64,000 nt of DNA from Pararhodobacter aggregans (GTDB lineage Bacteria > Pseudomonadota > Alphaproteobacteria > Rhodobacterales > Rhodobacteraceae), in the NCBI RefSeq assembly GCF_003075525.1, contig NZ_QDDR01000005.1, positions 186,001-250,000 on the forward strand, in the 5' to 3' direction. This document shows positions 1 to 8,902 of the stretch, in pieces; within the stretch, counting starts at the first letter, position 1; every line of letters starts with the position of its first letter. The notes beneath the pieces are model-generated. The model made no database searches, was not told where the DNA came from, and worked only from the letters and a program-made list of their open reading frames with translations. The position numbers and the translations under genes were made by a program.

Positions 1-1
1 C

Positions 2-763
2 AAATCGCGCGGCGGGGCCGAGCCGACCGAGGATGCGCGCCGCCTTTTTGTGCTGGTCGACAAATTCTTCGTCGGGCTCGAGGAGATGAATCAGGAGGTC
101 CACGCGATTCGCTCGCTGGCCAGCGGCACGGTGACGATCGCCGCGCAGGGCCCTTACGACAACGGTCTGATCCCCGAGGTGGTGGCGCTATTCCGCAAAC
201 GCTATCCCGACATCGCCATCCGGCTGGAAAGCCAGCCGCAGGACCGGATCGCCGAATGGATCGCCTCGCGCCGGGCCGATATCGGCATCGTCTCGCTGCC
301 GATTTCCAGCGCCGCGGTGACGGTGCGCGAACTGGTGAAGATGCCCGCGCTCTGCGTGCTGCCCGCCGGTCATCCTCTGGCCGAGAAAGCCGCGATCAAG
401 GCCGAGGATCTGGCCGACGAAAGCTTCGTCAGCTTCCCGCGCGGCGCGCCCTTCCGCTTCGAGACCGATATCCTGTTCGAGAAGAAGGGCATCGACCGGC
501 GCATGCTGACCGAGGCCACGACGCATGAATCGGTCTGCAATCTGGTCGCGGCGGGGCTGGGCGTGTCCATCGTCAGCCCCTATTCGCCGCATCTGCGGCG
601 CAATCCCCGCCTTGAATTCCGTCCCTTCACCCCGGCCATGCCGATCTCGCTGGGCATGATCTGCAGCGAGGATTCGCTCTCGGTCGCGGCCCAGGCCTTC
701 CACGATTTCGTGCTCAGCCGGACCGACGCCTACAAGGCCGCGCTGGAACGCGCCGCCAGTTGA
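2..763 (+). CDS. LysR-type transcriptional regulator, 5'-truncated by window edge
   Basis: The frame is open from base 2 and lacks a proper start, so the gene begins left of the window and its winged-helix DNA-binding domain is not seen. What remains is the end of the linker helix followed by a LysR substrate-binding domain. Seen: GTVTIAAQGPYDNGLIP (start of the periplasmic-binding fold), ADIGIVSLPI, PALCVLPAGHPLAEK and ESVCNLVAAGLGVSIVSP, all in the normal LysR order. A GTG at 50 is internal and is not a start. The stop lies 21 bp before the FAD oxidoreductase gene on the same strand, so it may be co-transcribed with, and control, the amine/acyl-CoA cluster. Effector unknown. Confidence 0.88.
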   Translation, partial: KSRGGAEPTEDARRLFVLVDKFFVGLEEMNQEVHAIRSLASGTVTIAAQGPYDNGLIPEVVALFRKRYPDIAIRLESQPQDRIAEWIASRRADIGIVSLPISSAAVTVRELVKMPALCVLPAGHPLAEKAAIKAEDLADESFVSFPRGAPFRFETDILFEKKGIDRRMLTEATTHESVCNLVAAGLGVSIVSPYSPHLRRNPRLEFRPFTPAMPISLGMICSEDSLSVAAQAFHDFVLSRTDAYKAALERAAS

Positions 764-784
764 TCGCAAACCACAGGATGCCCC

Positions 785-2116
785 ATGAACGCTGAGTTCC
801 CCCCCACTGCCGACTTCTCCGTTGTCCCGCTCGAGACCGAGGTGGTGATCGTCGGCGGCGGCATCGTCGGCGTCTCGACCGCCTTGTTCCTGGCGCAGAA
901 GGGCGTGCCGGTGGTGCTGTGCGAAAAGGGCACGCTGGGCGAGGAGCAATCGGGCCGCAACTGGGGTTGGGTGCGCAAGATGGGCCGCGACCCGCGCGAA
1001 GTGCCGCTGATGAAGCATGCGATGGACCTCTGGGGCCGCATGCAGCAGATGGTCGGCGCCGATGTCGGCTTCCGGGTGCGCGGCATCACCTATTTCGTCA
1101 ATGAAGAGCCGGATCTGGTCCGCTACGAGGCCTGGATGAAGGAGGTCGCGCAATTCGGCCTCGACACCCGCTGGGTTTCCAAGGCCGAGATCAACAGTTT
1201 CGTCCCCGGCGCCACGCGGCAATTCGGCGGCGGTCTGCACACGGCCTCGGACGGGTTCGCCGAGCCGCATATCGCCACGAAACTGATCGGCCGGGGCGCC
1301 GCCAGGCTGGGCGCCCGGATCATCGAGGGCTGCGCCGTGCGCGGCTTCGAGACCGAGGGCGGGCGGGTGAGCGAGGTGGTGACCGAAAAGGGCCGCATCA
1401 AGTGCAAGCATGTGGTCTTGGCGGGGGGGATCTGGTCGTCGCTCTTTGCCCGGTCGGTCGATGTGAAGATGCCGCAGCTGAAGATGCTGAGCCAGGTGAT
1501 GCGCACCCGGCCCATTTCAGGCGGGCCGCAGGGCTGCGGCTCGGGCCCCGGCTTCGGTTTCCGCGAGCGGCTGGACGGCGGCTACAACGTCGGCATGCGC
1601 TCGGCCCATCCGGTCGATATCGTGCCCGACAGCTTCCGCTACCTGAAGGATTACGTCCCGGCGCTGAAGAACGAATGGCGGGCGATGAAATTCCGCATCG
1701 GGCGCCGGACGTTCCAGGAGGTCGGGATGGAAAAGGGCTGGCGGCTGGACCAGCGTTCGCCCTTCGAGAAATACCGCATCATGCGGCCCGAGCCGGGGCA
1801 CAGCATCCTCGATCAGGCAACCGTCAACATCAAGAAATTGTTCCCGCAGTTCAGGGACATGGTGGTGAACGAGCGGATGTCGGCCTGGATCGACGTTTCG
1901 CCCGACGCGATCCCGGTGATCTCGCCGGTCGAGGCGATTCCGGGTTTCTACATCTCGACCGGCTATTCCGGCCACGGCTTCGGCATCGCCCCGGCGGCGG
2001 GGCAGCTCATGGCCGAGATGATTACCGGCGAGACCCCGGTGGTGGACCCGACGCCCTTCCGCCACAGCCGCTTCATCGACGGCTCGAAGATCGTCCACTG
2101 GCCGATCGGGTTCTGA
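785..2116 (+). CDS. FAD-dependent oxidoreductase, DAO family (DadA/sarcosine oxidase-like)
   Basis: 443-aa flavoprotein of the D-amino-acid oxidase fold, expected to oxidise the C-N bond of a secondary amine or amino acid and release an imine or aldehyde. The N-terminal Rossmann motif VVIVGGGIVGVSTALFLA (about residues 20-37) is followed by the acidic end of strand 2 (CEKG), the conserved SGRNWGWVRKMGRDPRE block, and the C-terminal FAD-contacting YSGHGFGIAPAAGQLMAE. No signal peptide or membrane segment is seen. The start is the ATG 21 bp after the LysR stop. It heads the plus-strand cluster that continues with SDR, kinase and acyl-CoA genes, so its product may feed that pathway. The substrate cannot be told from sequence. 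Confidence 0.85.
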   Translation: MNAEFPPTADFSVVPLETEVVIVGGGIVGVSTALFLAQKGVPVVLCEKGTLGEEQSGRNWGWVRKMGRDPREVPLMKHAMDLWGRMQQMVGADVGFRVRGITYFVNEEPDLVRYEAWMKEVAQFGLDTRWVSKAEINSFVPGATRQFGGGLHTASDGFAEPHIATKLIGRGAARLGARIIEGCAVRGFETEGGRVSEVVTEKGRIKCKHVVLAGGIWSSLFARSVDVKMPQLKMLSQVMRTRPISGGPQGCGSGPGFGFRERLDGGYNVGMRSAHPVDIVPDSFRYLKDYVPALKNEWRAMKFRIGRRTFQEVGMEKGWRLDQRSPFEKYRIMRPEPGHSILDQATVNIKKLFPQFRDMVVNERMSAWIDVSPDAIPVISPVEAIPGFYISTGYSGHGFGIAPAAGQLMAEMITGETPVVDPTPFRHSRFIDGSKIVHWPIGF

Positions 2117-2146
2117 GGCGTCGGGCGCAGCAGAGGAGAAGGCGCA

Positions 2147-2893
2147 ATGACGGATCTTTCGGGGCAGATCGCCATCGTGACGGGGGCGTCGGGCGGGCTG
2201 GGCGCGCAATTCGCCCGGGCGCTGGCCGGGCGCGGCGCCCGGGTGGCGCTGGCCGCGCGGCGCGTTGACCGGCTGTCGGCGCTGGCCGGGGAACTGGGCG
2301 ACGGCGCCGCGGCCTTCGCCTATGATGCCGAGGATCTGCAGGCCGCGCCCGCCCTGATCGACCGGATTTCCGAGCGGCTGGGCGCGCCGACGCTGCTCAT
2401 CAACAATGCGGGCATCAGCCTGCCCGGCCGCGCCCAGGACCAGACGCCCGAGGAATTCGACCGTACCATGGCCGTGAACCTGCGCGCGCCCTGGCGGCTG
2501 TCGCAGCTCTGCGCGCAGCTCTGGATCGGGGCGGGAACCGGCGGCGCCATCGTCAATGTGGCCTCCATGCTGGCCAGGCGGGCGGGGTCGGGCGTCTCGC
2601 TCTATTGCATGTCGAAGGCGGCGCTCCAGCACATGACTGCCTGCCACGCGCTGGAATGGGCCCGGCACGGGATCCGGGTGAACGCGCTTTGCCCGGGCTA
2701 TATCCGCACCGAGATCAACGACGCCTTCTGGGAGACGCCGCGCGGGCAGGCGGAACTGGCGCGGCTGCCCCGCCGCCGGGTCGGCACGCCGCGGGATCTG
2801 GACACGGCGCTGCTGTTCCTCTGCGATCCGGCCAGCGGCTTCGTCAACGGCGCCTCGCTGACCGTGGACGACGCGGAAAGCTGGGCGATCTGA
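2147..2893 (+). CDS. SDR family NAD(P)-dependent oxidoreductase
   Basis: 248-aa classical short-chain dehydrogenase. It has the cofactor motif TGASGGLG near residue 11, NNAG near residue 85, and a catalytic Ser-Tyr-Lys set in IVNVASML and LYCMSKAAL. The C-terminal VNGASLTVDDAESW replaces the usual VDGG end. An AGAGGAGAAGG ribosome-binding site precedes the ATG. Its TGA overlaps the next ATG (TGATG at 2891-2895), so it is translationally coupled to the APH-type kinase. In the Lva 4-hydroxy-acid pathway an SDR accompanies the kinase and acyl-CoA dehydrogenase, which makes a keto/hydroxy-acyl interconversion here a reasonable inference. Substrate unproven. Confidence 0.85.
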   Translation: MTDLSGQIAIVTGASGGLGAQFARALAGRGARVALAARRVDRLSALAGELGDGAAAFAYDAEDLQAAPALIDRISERLGAPTLLINNAGISLPGRAQDQTPEEFDRTMAVNLRAPWRLSQLCAQLWIGAGTGGAIVNVASMLARRAGSGVSLYCMSKAALQHMTACHALEWARHGIRVNALCPGYIRTEINDAFWETPRGQAELARLPRRRVGTPRDLDTALLFLCDPASGFVNGASLTVDDAESWAI

Positions 2894-3978
2894 TGGCGCC
2901 CGATCTGCCCCTTGATCCCGTGCTGATCCGCGATCCCGCGCAGGCGTTGCCTTTCGACCATGCGGCGCTGGCCCGGTATCTGGCGGCGGCGGGGCAGACC
3001 CTCGACGACACGCCGCTCAGGCAATTCGCCGGGGGCTATGGCAACCTCAACTACCTGATCCGGGTCGGCGGGCGCTGGGCGGTCCTGCGCCGCCCGCCGC
3101 CGGGCGAGATCCCCAAGGGCGCCAATGACATGGGGCGCGAGCATCGGGCATTGTCGATCCTGTCGCCGGTCTGGCCGCTGGCCCCGCGTCCCTTGGCCTA
3201 TTGCGAGGATGCCGGGGTGCTGGGCGCGCCGTTCCTGATCTCCGAATTCCGCGCGGGCCTGCCGCTGCACGGCACCGCGCCCCTCGGCGCGGCGATGACG
3301 CCCGGGACGGCGCGTGCCCTGTCGCTTTTGCAGACCGACATCCTGACCCAGCTCCACGCCTTCGACCCGGCGGCGATCGGCGCGCTGGGCCTCGGCCGGG
3401 CCTCGGGCTTCGCCGAGCGCACGCTGCGGGGCTGGAGCGCCCGGCTGCATGGTGCTGGGGCGGGGGTGCCGCCCGAAGCGGTCGCGCTTTTCGACCGGCT
3501 GGGGCAGGTCGGGCCCGCCGACGCGCGGCTCACGGTCATTCACAACGATTTCAAGCTCGACAACGTGGTGGTTGACCCGGTGACGCTGGCGCCGAACGCG
3601 GTGCTCGACTGGGACATGGCGACGCTGGGCGCGCCCTTCTTCGATCTGGCGACGATGCTCAGCTATTGGGCCGAGGCCGACGATCCCGCGGGGCTGAAGG
3701 CCATCAACCTGACCCATTCCGAAGCCCCGGGCGCGCTGAGCCGCCGGGCGCTGGCCGAGGCCTATGTCCAGGCCACCGGCTTCGACAGCCCGACGGACGA
3801 GGCCGATCTGCGCTTCTTCCTGGCGCTCGCCTTCGGCAAGCTGGGGGTCGTGTGCCTGCAACTCTACGACAAGTTCCGCGCCGATCCCGAGGGAAACCGG
3901 CGCAACGAGAAATTCGGCGCCGCCGCGCCCGGGGCCTTTGCCCGGGGCCTCGACGTACTGGACGGCGGCCTGATCTGA
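2893..3978 (+). CDS. Phosphotransferase, APH family (ACAD10/11- and LvaA-like acyl-CoA kinase)
   Basis: 361 aa with an aminoglycoside-phosphotransferase kinase fold. Seen: an N-terminal nucleotide-binding lobe (FAGGYGNLNYLIRVGG), the AVLRRPPPGE segment typical of the kinase domain of ACAD10/ACAD11, the catalytic loop HNDFKLDN from about residue 217, and the metal-binding DWD at about 239-241 followed by APFFDLA. Family knowledge: such kinases phosphorylate the hydroxyl of 4-hydroxyacyl-CoAs, and a partner acyl-CoA dehydrogenase then removes the phosphate. The next gene is exactly that kind of dehydrogenase, 11 bp downstream. The ATG at 2893 was chosen because it overlaps the SDR stop; the open frame extends further upstream only inside the SDR gene. 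Confidence 0.82.
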   Translation: MAPDLPLDPVLIRDPAQALPFDHAALARYLAAAGQTLDDTPLRQFAGGYGNLNYLIRVGGRWAVLRRPPPGEIPKGANDMGREHRALSILSPVWPLAPRPLAYCEDAGVLGAPFLISEFRAGLPLHGTAPLGAAMTPGTARALSLLQTDILTQLHAFDPAAIGALGLGRASGFAERTLRGWSARLHGAGAGVPPEAVALFDRLGQVGPADARLTVIHNDFKLDNVVVDPVTLAPNAVLDWDMATLGAPFFDLATMLSYWAEADDPAGLKAINLTHSEAPGALSRRALAEAYVQATGFDSPTDEADLRFFLALAFGKLGVVCLQLYDKFRADPEGNRRNEKFGAAAPGAFARGLDVLDGGLI

Positions 3979-3989
3979 GGGAGGAACCC

Positions 3990-5204
3990 ATGGCGAAATT
4001 CTACAGCGATGTGACGATGTCCGAACTGCCCGGCGCGGTGGATCGCCTGGCCGAAAAGGTCCGCGATTTCGTGATCCGCGACTGCATCCCCGAGGAGGCC
4101 GCCTGGCGCGCCTCGGGCGAGGAGGTGAGCGAGGAACTGCGCCGCGCGCTGATGGCGCGGGCGCGCGACGCCGGGGTCTATGGGCTGCATCTGCCGAAGG
4201 CCTTCGGCGGCGCCGGGCTCGACCATCGCGGCAAGGCCAAGGTGCTGGAGGCGGCGGGCTATTCCATGCTGGGCCCGCTGGCACTGCATTGCGCGGCACC
4301 CGACGAGGGCAACCAGCACCTTCTGGACGTGGTGGCCGAGGGCAGCCATCGCGAGGACTACCTGCGCCCCTTGTGCGAGGGCGAGCGGTCGTGCTTCCTG
4401 ATGACCGAGCCGGGCGGCGCCGGGGCCGATCCTGCGGGGATGAAGACCCTCGCGGTGCGGGACGGGGGCGATTACGTCATCAACGGGCGCAAATGGTTCA
4501 TCACCGGGGCGCTGGGCGCGCGGTTTGCCATCATCATGGCCCGCGATGCCAGCGCCGGCGGTGCGCCCACCCTGTTCCTGACGCCGATGACCACGCCCGG
4601 GATCAACGTGATCCGCCCGATGGAGGTCATGGCGCATGATTCCACCGGCGGGCATTGCCTCGTGGATCTGGTCGATGTGCGGGTGCCGGCCTCGGCGGTG
4701 CTGGGCGAGCCGGGGCAGGGGTTCCGCTATGCGCAGGTGCGGCTCGCGCCCGCGCGGCTGACCCATTGCATGCGCTGGCTCGGGGCGGCCCAGCGCAGCC
4801 ATGACGTGGCGCGGTCCCATGCGGCGCATCGGCACCTCTTTGGCGATCTGCTGGGCCATCATCAGGGCGTCTCCTTCCAGCTGGCCGACAACGAGATGGA
4901 CCTCTACGCCGCCCGCGCCGTCACCGCACAGGCCTGCGCCGTGCTCGATGCGGGCTCGCAAGGGCGGCACGAAAGCTCGATGGCCAAGGTCTTCGTCTCC
5001 GAAGCGGCCAGCCGGGTCGTAGACCGGTCGGTGCAGATCCTGGGCGGGCTGGGCGTCACCGGCATGACCCCGGTCGAGCATATCTACCGCTCGATCCGCG
5101 CCTTCCGCATCTATGACGGCCCGTCCGAGGCGCATCGCATGGCCATCGGCCGCCGGTCCCTGCCCAAGGGCGACGACCTGCTGCCGGATCTGACGGATTT
5201 CTGA
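3990..5204 (+). CDS. Acyl-CoA dehydrogenase, ACAD10/11-type
   Basis: 404-aa flavin enzyme with the acyl-CoA dehydrogenase N-terminal, middle and C-terminal domains. FAD/substrate blocks seen: CFLMTEPGGAGADPAG, YVINGRKWFITGALG and QILGGLGVTGMTPVEHIYR. The C-terminal IYDGPSEAHRMAIGR (about residue 374 on) has DGPSE where many family members have EGTSE. This variant is what I associate with the ACAD10/11 branch that works with an APH kinase. A strong GAGGGAGGAA ribosome-binding site (around 3976-3985) sets the start; the longer open frame upstream lies inside the kinase gene. Coupled in position and probably function to the kinase before it. Confidence 0.85.
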   Translation: MAKFYSDVTMSELPGAVDRLAEKVRDFVIRDCIPEEAAWRASGEEVSEELRRALMARARDAGVYGLHLPKAFGGAGLDHRGKAKVLEAAGYSMLGPLALHCAAPDEGNQHLLDVVAEGSHREDYLRPLCEGERSCFLMTEPGGAGADPAGMKTLAVRDGGDYVINGRKWFITGALGARFAIIMARDASAGGAPTLFLTPMTTPGINVIRPMEVMAHDSTGGHCLVDLVDVRVPASAVLGEPGQGFRYAQVRLAPARLTHCMRWLGAAQRSHDVARSHAAHRHLFGDLLGHHQGVSFQLADNEMDLYAARAVTAQACAVLDAGSQGRHESSMAKVFVSEAASRVVDRSVQILGGLGVTGMTPVEHIYRSIRAFRIYDGPSEAHRMAIGRRSLPKGDDLLPDLTDF

Positions 5205-5228
5205 GGCAGCGCGGGGGGAGGAGACCAC

Positions 5229-6875
5229 ATGCTGTTGCCAAAGCTCGAGGATTACGCCCGGGACGCCGCTGCCTATCGGCGGCCACCCGCGCCCGGGACG
5301 TTCAATTACTGCGACATCATCGACGGCTATGCGCGGGATCCGGCGCGGGAGGCGCTGATCTGGCTCAATGCCGCCGGGGACGAACGCCGCCTGACCTTTG
5401 CCGAGATCAGCGAGGGATCGAAGCGCATGGCCTCTGTGCTGCGCGCGCAGGGCGTCGGCCGGGGTGACCGGGTGCTCATCATGCTGCCGCGCCTGCCGGA
5501 ATGGCAGATGGCGATGCTGGCGGTCTTCCGGCTGGGGGCGATCGCCATCCCCTGCATCACCATGCTGACCCCCAAGGATCTGGCCTATCGGATCGAGGCG
5601 ACCGAGCCCCGGGCGCTGATTACCCTGCCGTCCGAAACCGGCAAATTCGCGGGCCTCGCGCCCGGGGCCGCACGGCTGGTCGTGCCCTATGGCAAGGGCG
5701 AGGCCGGGGGATGGCAGGATCTGGTGGCGCTGGCCGCCGCCAGTTCGGCCGAGATCGCCACCGAGGCGATGCGCCCGGACGAGGGGGCGCTGCTTTACTT
5801 CACCTCGGGCTCGACCGGGCTGCCCAAGGGGGTGCTGCATTCGGCCTATTTTCCGCGCGCCTATCTGGAATGTTCGGCCTGGTGGTTCGACCTGAACGAC
5901 CAGCGGGCCGATGACCTGATGTGGGGCACCTCGGATACCGGCTGGTCGTTCTCGTTGACCGCGACGCTGGTCGGGCCCTGGCTCGCCGGGGTCAGGACGC
6001 TGACCTATGACGGGCCGTTCGATGCCAGGGAACGGCTGCGGATCATGGACCAGTATGGCGTCACCGTCTTCGCCGCCGCCGCCAGCGAATTCCGCCAGAT
6101 GCTGGCGCAGGAGATCGAGGCCCACGACCTGAGCCGCCTGCGGCTGTCGGCCACGGCCGGCGAGGCGCTGGACGGCCCCACCGCCCGCGCCTGGATGCGT
6201 CGCGCGGGCTGCCGGATCCACGAGGCCTATGGCCAGACCGAGGCGCTGATGGTCGTCGCCAATTACCCGGCGACCGAGATCCGGCCCGGGGCCATGGGCC
6301 TGCCGCTGCCGGGCCTGCCGATCGAGGTGATTTCCGAGGAAGACTTCCGCCCCCTCGGCCCGGCGCAGGTCGGCCATGTCGCCATCCGCATGCCGATGGA
6401 GGGGATGATGCTGGGCTATTGGCGCGCGCCCGAGAAGACCGAACGCTGCTTCGTGACCGATGCGCAGGGGCAGCGCTGGTACATTTCGGGCGACCTCGCG
6501 CACAAGGATGCGGAGGGGTATTTCTGGTACGAGGGGCGCTCGGACGATGTCATAAACACCGCAGGCTACCGCGTGGGTCCGGCCGAGGTGGAAAGCGCGG
6601 TGATGGCGCATCCCGCCGTCAGGGATTGCGCGGCGGTGGCCAGCCCCGATGCCGAGCGCGGGGAAGTCGTGAAGGCCTTTATCGTGCTGCATGACGGGCA
6701 CGAACCCAGTGCCGAACTGGCGCGCGAGATCCAGGATTTCGTCAAGCGCGAGACCGCGCCCTACAAATACCCCCGCCGCATCGAATTCATCGACGCCTTG
6801 CCCCGCACCACGACCGGCAAGGTCCGCCGCAAGGATCTGCGCGACCGCGAGGCGGCGAAGGGGGGCCCGGCATGA
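5229..6875 (+). CDS. AMP-forming acyl-CoA synthetase (MACS/benzoate-CoA ligase-like)
   Basis: 548-aa ANL-family ligase that activates a carboxylic acid via an acyl-AMP to its CoA thioester. Seen: P-loop-like LYFTSGSTGLPKGVLHS, the MWGTSDTGWSFS block typical of medium-chain/aromatic acyl-CoA synthetases, the A5 motif EAYGQTEALM, the hinge region around WYISGDLAHKD, and the catalytic-lysine end RTTTGKVRRKDLR. A GGGGGGAGGAG ribosome-binding site precedes the ATG. It sits 24 bp after the acyl-CoA dehydrogenase and probably makes the CoA ester that the kinase and dehydrogenase act on. Chain or ring specificity cannot be read. Confidence 0.86.
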   Translation: MLLPKLEDYARDAAAYRRPPAPGTFNYCDIIDGYARDPAREALIWLNAAGDERRLTFAEISEGSKRMASVLRAQGVGRGDRVLIMLPRLPEWQMAMLAVFRLGAIAIPCITMLTPKDLAYRIEATEPRALITLPSETGKFAGLAPGAARLVVPYGKGEAGGWQDLVALAAASSAEIATEAMRPDEGALLYFTSGSTGLPKGVLHSAYFPRAYLECSAWWFDLNDQRADDLMWGTSDTGWSFSLTATLVGPWLAGVRTLTYDGPFDARERLRIMDQYGVTVFAAAASEFRQMLAQEIEAHDLSRLRLSATAGEALDGPTARAWMRRAGCRIHEAYGQTEALMVVANYPATEIRPGAMGLPLPGLPIEVISEEDFRPLGPAQVGHVAIRMPMEGMMLGYWRAPEKTERCFVTDAQGQRWYISGDLAHKDAEGYFWYEGRSDDVINTAGYRVGPAEVESAVMAHPAVRDCAAVASPDAERGEVVKAFIVLHDGHEPSAELAREIQDFVKRETAPYKYPRRIEFIDALPRTTTGKVRRKDLRDREAAKGGPA

Positions 6876-6918
6876 GCGCCTGCCTTGCCCCCTGTGGTGC
6901 CCGGCCGGGGCGCGTCCG

Positions 6919-8013
6919 ATGACGGGCCTGCCGCTTGCGGGGCTCAAGGTCCTGTCGATGGCCGAGCAATACCCCGGCCCCATGGCCACGCTGATCCTGT
7001 CCGACATGGGCGCCGATGTGATTCAGGTGGAACGCCGTGGCACCGGCGATCCCTCGCGCTTTCTCAAGGGGTTCTTCGAGGCGATGAACCGCGGCAAACG
7101 CTCGGTGGCGCTGGATATCCGCGACCCGGCGGACAAGGCACGGCTTCTGGCGCTGGCGGCCGAGGCGGATGTGTTTCTGGAAGGCTTCCGGCCCGGCAAG
7201 CTGGCGCGGCAGGGGCTGGGGTATGACGACCTTTCGGCGCTGAACCCCGGGCTGATCTATTGCTCGATCACCGGCTACGGCCAGACCGGCCCCTACCGCG
7301 ACCGGCCGGCGCATGACCTGACCTTTCAGGGCGTCGGCGGCGCGCTGGAAGAGCGGCTCGACGGTGCCGTGACCGGCCTGCCGCCAGCGTTGCTCTTGGG
7401 CGACAATGCCTCCGGGCTCTATGCGGCCATCGGCATTCTGGCAGCGCTCAGGGCACGGGACGCGACGGGGCGCGGCACGCATGTGGATATCGCCATGTCG
7501 GACAGCGTGACCGCCCTGCAGACCGCCTTTGTCGGCATGCTGGGCGAGGCGGGCGACCCGCCGCCGCAGGCCGAACCGGCCTATGACCTCTTTACCTGCG
7601 CCGATGGGCGGCCGCTCACCCTGTCCATCGCCCATGAGGATGCCTATTGGGACCGGCTCTGCGCCGACCTCGGCCTCGACGATCTGGTCGGCCTGAAGCG
7701 CCCGGCCCGGGTCGGCCAGCGCGCGGTCCTGAAGGCGCGGATCGGCGGGGCGATTGCCAGCCAGCCGTTCGCCCATTGGGCCGGGGTGCTGGAGCGCGCG
7801 GGCCAGATGTGGGGGCCGGTCAACCGGCTGTCGGACCTGCCCGCCGATCCCCAAGTCACGGCGCGCGGCCTTCTGGACCGCGTGACCCGGGCCGACGGGA
7901 CCGAGCAATGGGTGGTCCGCCAGCCGATCCGCTTTTCCGCCTGGGAGAACGCGCCGCTGAGCCGCGCGCCTGCCCTCGACGAACACCGGGACGCGGGTTT
8001 TGCCCGGCCCTGA
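6919..8013 (+). CDS. CaiB/BaiF-type (family III) CoA-transferase
   Basis: 364-aa family III CoA-transferase, moving CoA between organic acids. Seen: the N-terminal LAGLKVLSMAEQYPGPMATLI, DVFLEGFRPGKLARQGLG, the signature LIYCSITGYGQTGPYRDRP, and LLLGDNASGLYAAIG carrying the aspartate expected to form the acyl anhydride. The middle insertion is shorter than in CaiB or Frc, making this a compact member. The ATG at 6919 gives the normal family N-terminus; the frame is open to 6691 but only inside the ligase gene. With the AMP-forming ligase just upstream, the cluster has two ways to make an acyl-CoA. Confidence 0.86.
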   Translation: MTGLPLAGLKVLSMAEQYPGPMATLILSDMGADVIQVERRGTGDPSRFLKGFFEAMNRGKRSVALDIRDPADKARLLALAAEADVFLEGFRPGKLARQGLGYDDLSALNPGLIYCSITGYGQTGPYRDRPAHDLTFQGVGGALEERLDGAVTGLPPALLLGDNASGLYAAIGILAALRARDATGRGTHVDIAMSDSVTALQTAFVGMLGEAGDPPPQAEPAYDLFTCADGRPLTLSIAHEDAYWDRLCADLGLDDLVGLKRPARVGQRAVLKARIGGAIASQPFAHWAGVLERAGQMWGPVNRLSDLPADPQVTARGLLDRVTRADGTEQWVVRQPIRFSAWENAPLSRAPALDEHRDAGFARP

Positions 8014-8056
8014 TCCCTTCGCCGGTCCCGGACCGGCCCTAGCCAAGGAGAGCCCC

Positions 8057-8902
8057 ATGGACCCCTTTCTGGTCGAACCCCAATGGTTGCAGGACAGGCT
8101 GGGCGATCCCGCCGTCGTGACCCTCGACTGCTCGTGGTACATCCCCGAGGCGCAGAAAAGCGCCCGCGCCGAATTCGAGGCGGCGCATATCCCCGGCGCG
8201 CGGTTCTTCGATCTGGACGCGGCCTCGGACCTGACCTCGCCCTATGTCAACATGCTGCCGCCGCCTGCGCAATTCGCCGCGGTGGCGGGTGCGCTGGGCA
8301 TCGGGCCGGACACCGATGTCGTGGTCTATGATTCCAGCTATGTCTCGGCCCGGGTCTGGTGGATGTTCCGCCATTTCGGCCATGAGCGCGTCGCCATCCT
8401 GAACGGCGGCTGGAAGCGCTGGCAGGCCGAGGGGCGCCCCGTCGCCAGCGGCCCCGCGCCCGAGATCGCCCCCCGCGCCTTCACCGCCCGGCCCGCCACC
8501 GGCGGGGTCGCCGGCTGGCAGGAGGTGCAGGCGGCGCTGGCTGATGGCGCGGCGGGCGTGGTCGATGCCCGCACGCGCGAGCGGTTCACGGGCGAATTGC
8601 CCTCGGGCTATCCCGGCGTCGCGGGCGGGCACATGCCCGGCGCGGTCAACGTGCCCTGGGGCGGTTTGCTGCCGCAGAAGGGCGATTTCACCTTTCTTGA
8701 GCCCGAGGCGGCGCGCGCGGTGCTGTCCGGCGCCGGGGTCGATCTGGAAAAGCCGGTGATCGCCACCTGCGGCTCGGGCGTGACGGCGGCGATCCTCGCC
8801 TTCCAGATGGCGCGGCTGGGGAAGGCGGATGTGACGCTCTATGACGGCTCCTGGCACGAATGGGGCCAGCGGGCGGATCTGCCGAAGGAATCGCTCTCGT
8901 GA
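8057..8902 (+). CDS. Sulfurtransferase (3-mercaptopyruvate sulfurtransferase/rhodanese)
   Basis: 281 aa with two rhodanese domains. The inactive N-terminal half starts WLQDRLGDPAVVTLDCSWY; the C-terminal half has VVDARTRERFTGE and the active-site loop TCGSGVTA. CGSGVT is the loop typical of mercaptopyruvate sulfurtransferases rather than thiosulfate sulfurtransferases. AAGGAG at 8045-8050 sets the ATG. Its stop overlaps the GTG start of the PLP lyase (GTGA), so the two are coupled. Together they suggest sulfur release from a cysteine-type or other thiol amino acid and transfer of the sulfane sulfur. Confidence 0.88.
   Translation: MDPFLVEPQWLQDRLGDPAVVTLDCSWYIPEAQKSARAEFEAAHIPGARFFDLDAASDLTSPYVNMLPPPAQFAAVAGALGIGPDTDVVVYDSSYVSARVWWMFRHFGHERVAILNGGWKRWQAEGRPVASGPAPEIAPRAFTARPATGGVAGWQEVQAALADGAAGVVDARTRERFTGELPSGYPGVAGGHMPGAVNVPWGGLLPQKGDFTFLEPEAARAVLSGAGVDLEKPVIATCGSGVTAAILAFQMARLGKADVTLYDGSWHEWGQRADLPKESLS

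Noticed and set aside
3864-7007. Minus-strand open frame of about 1047 codons.
   Set aside because: Antisense to the kinase, acyl-CoA dehydrogenase and ligase genes; composition of a shadow frame and no recognisable motif.
8860-8898. ATG start of the PLP lyase at 8860.
   Set aside because: It lies inside the sulfurtransferase gene; the GTG at 8899 overlapping that gene's TGA better fits coupled translation and the family N-terminus.
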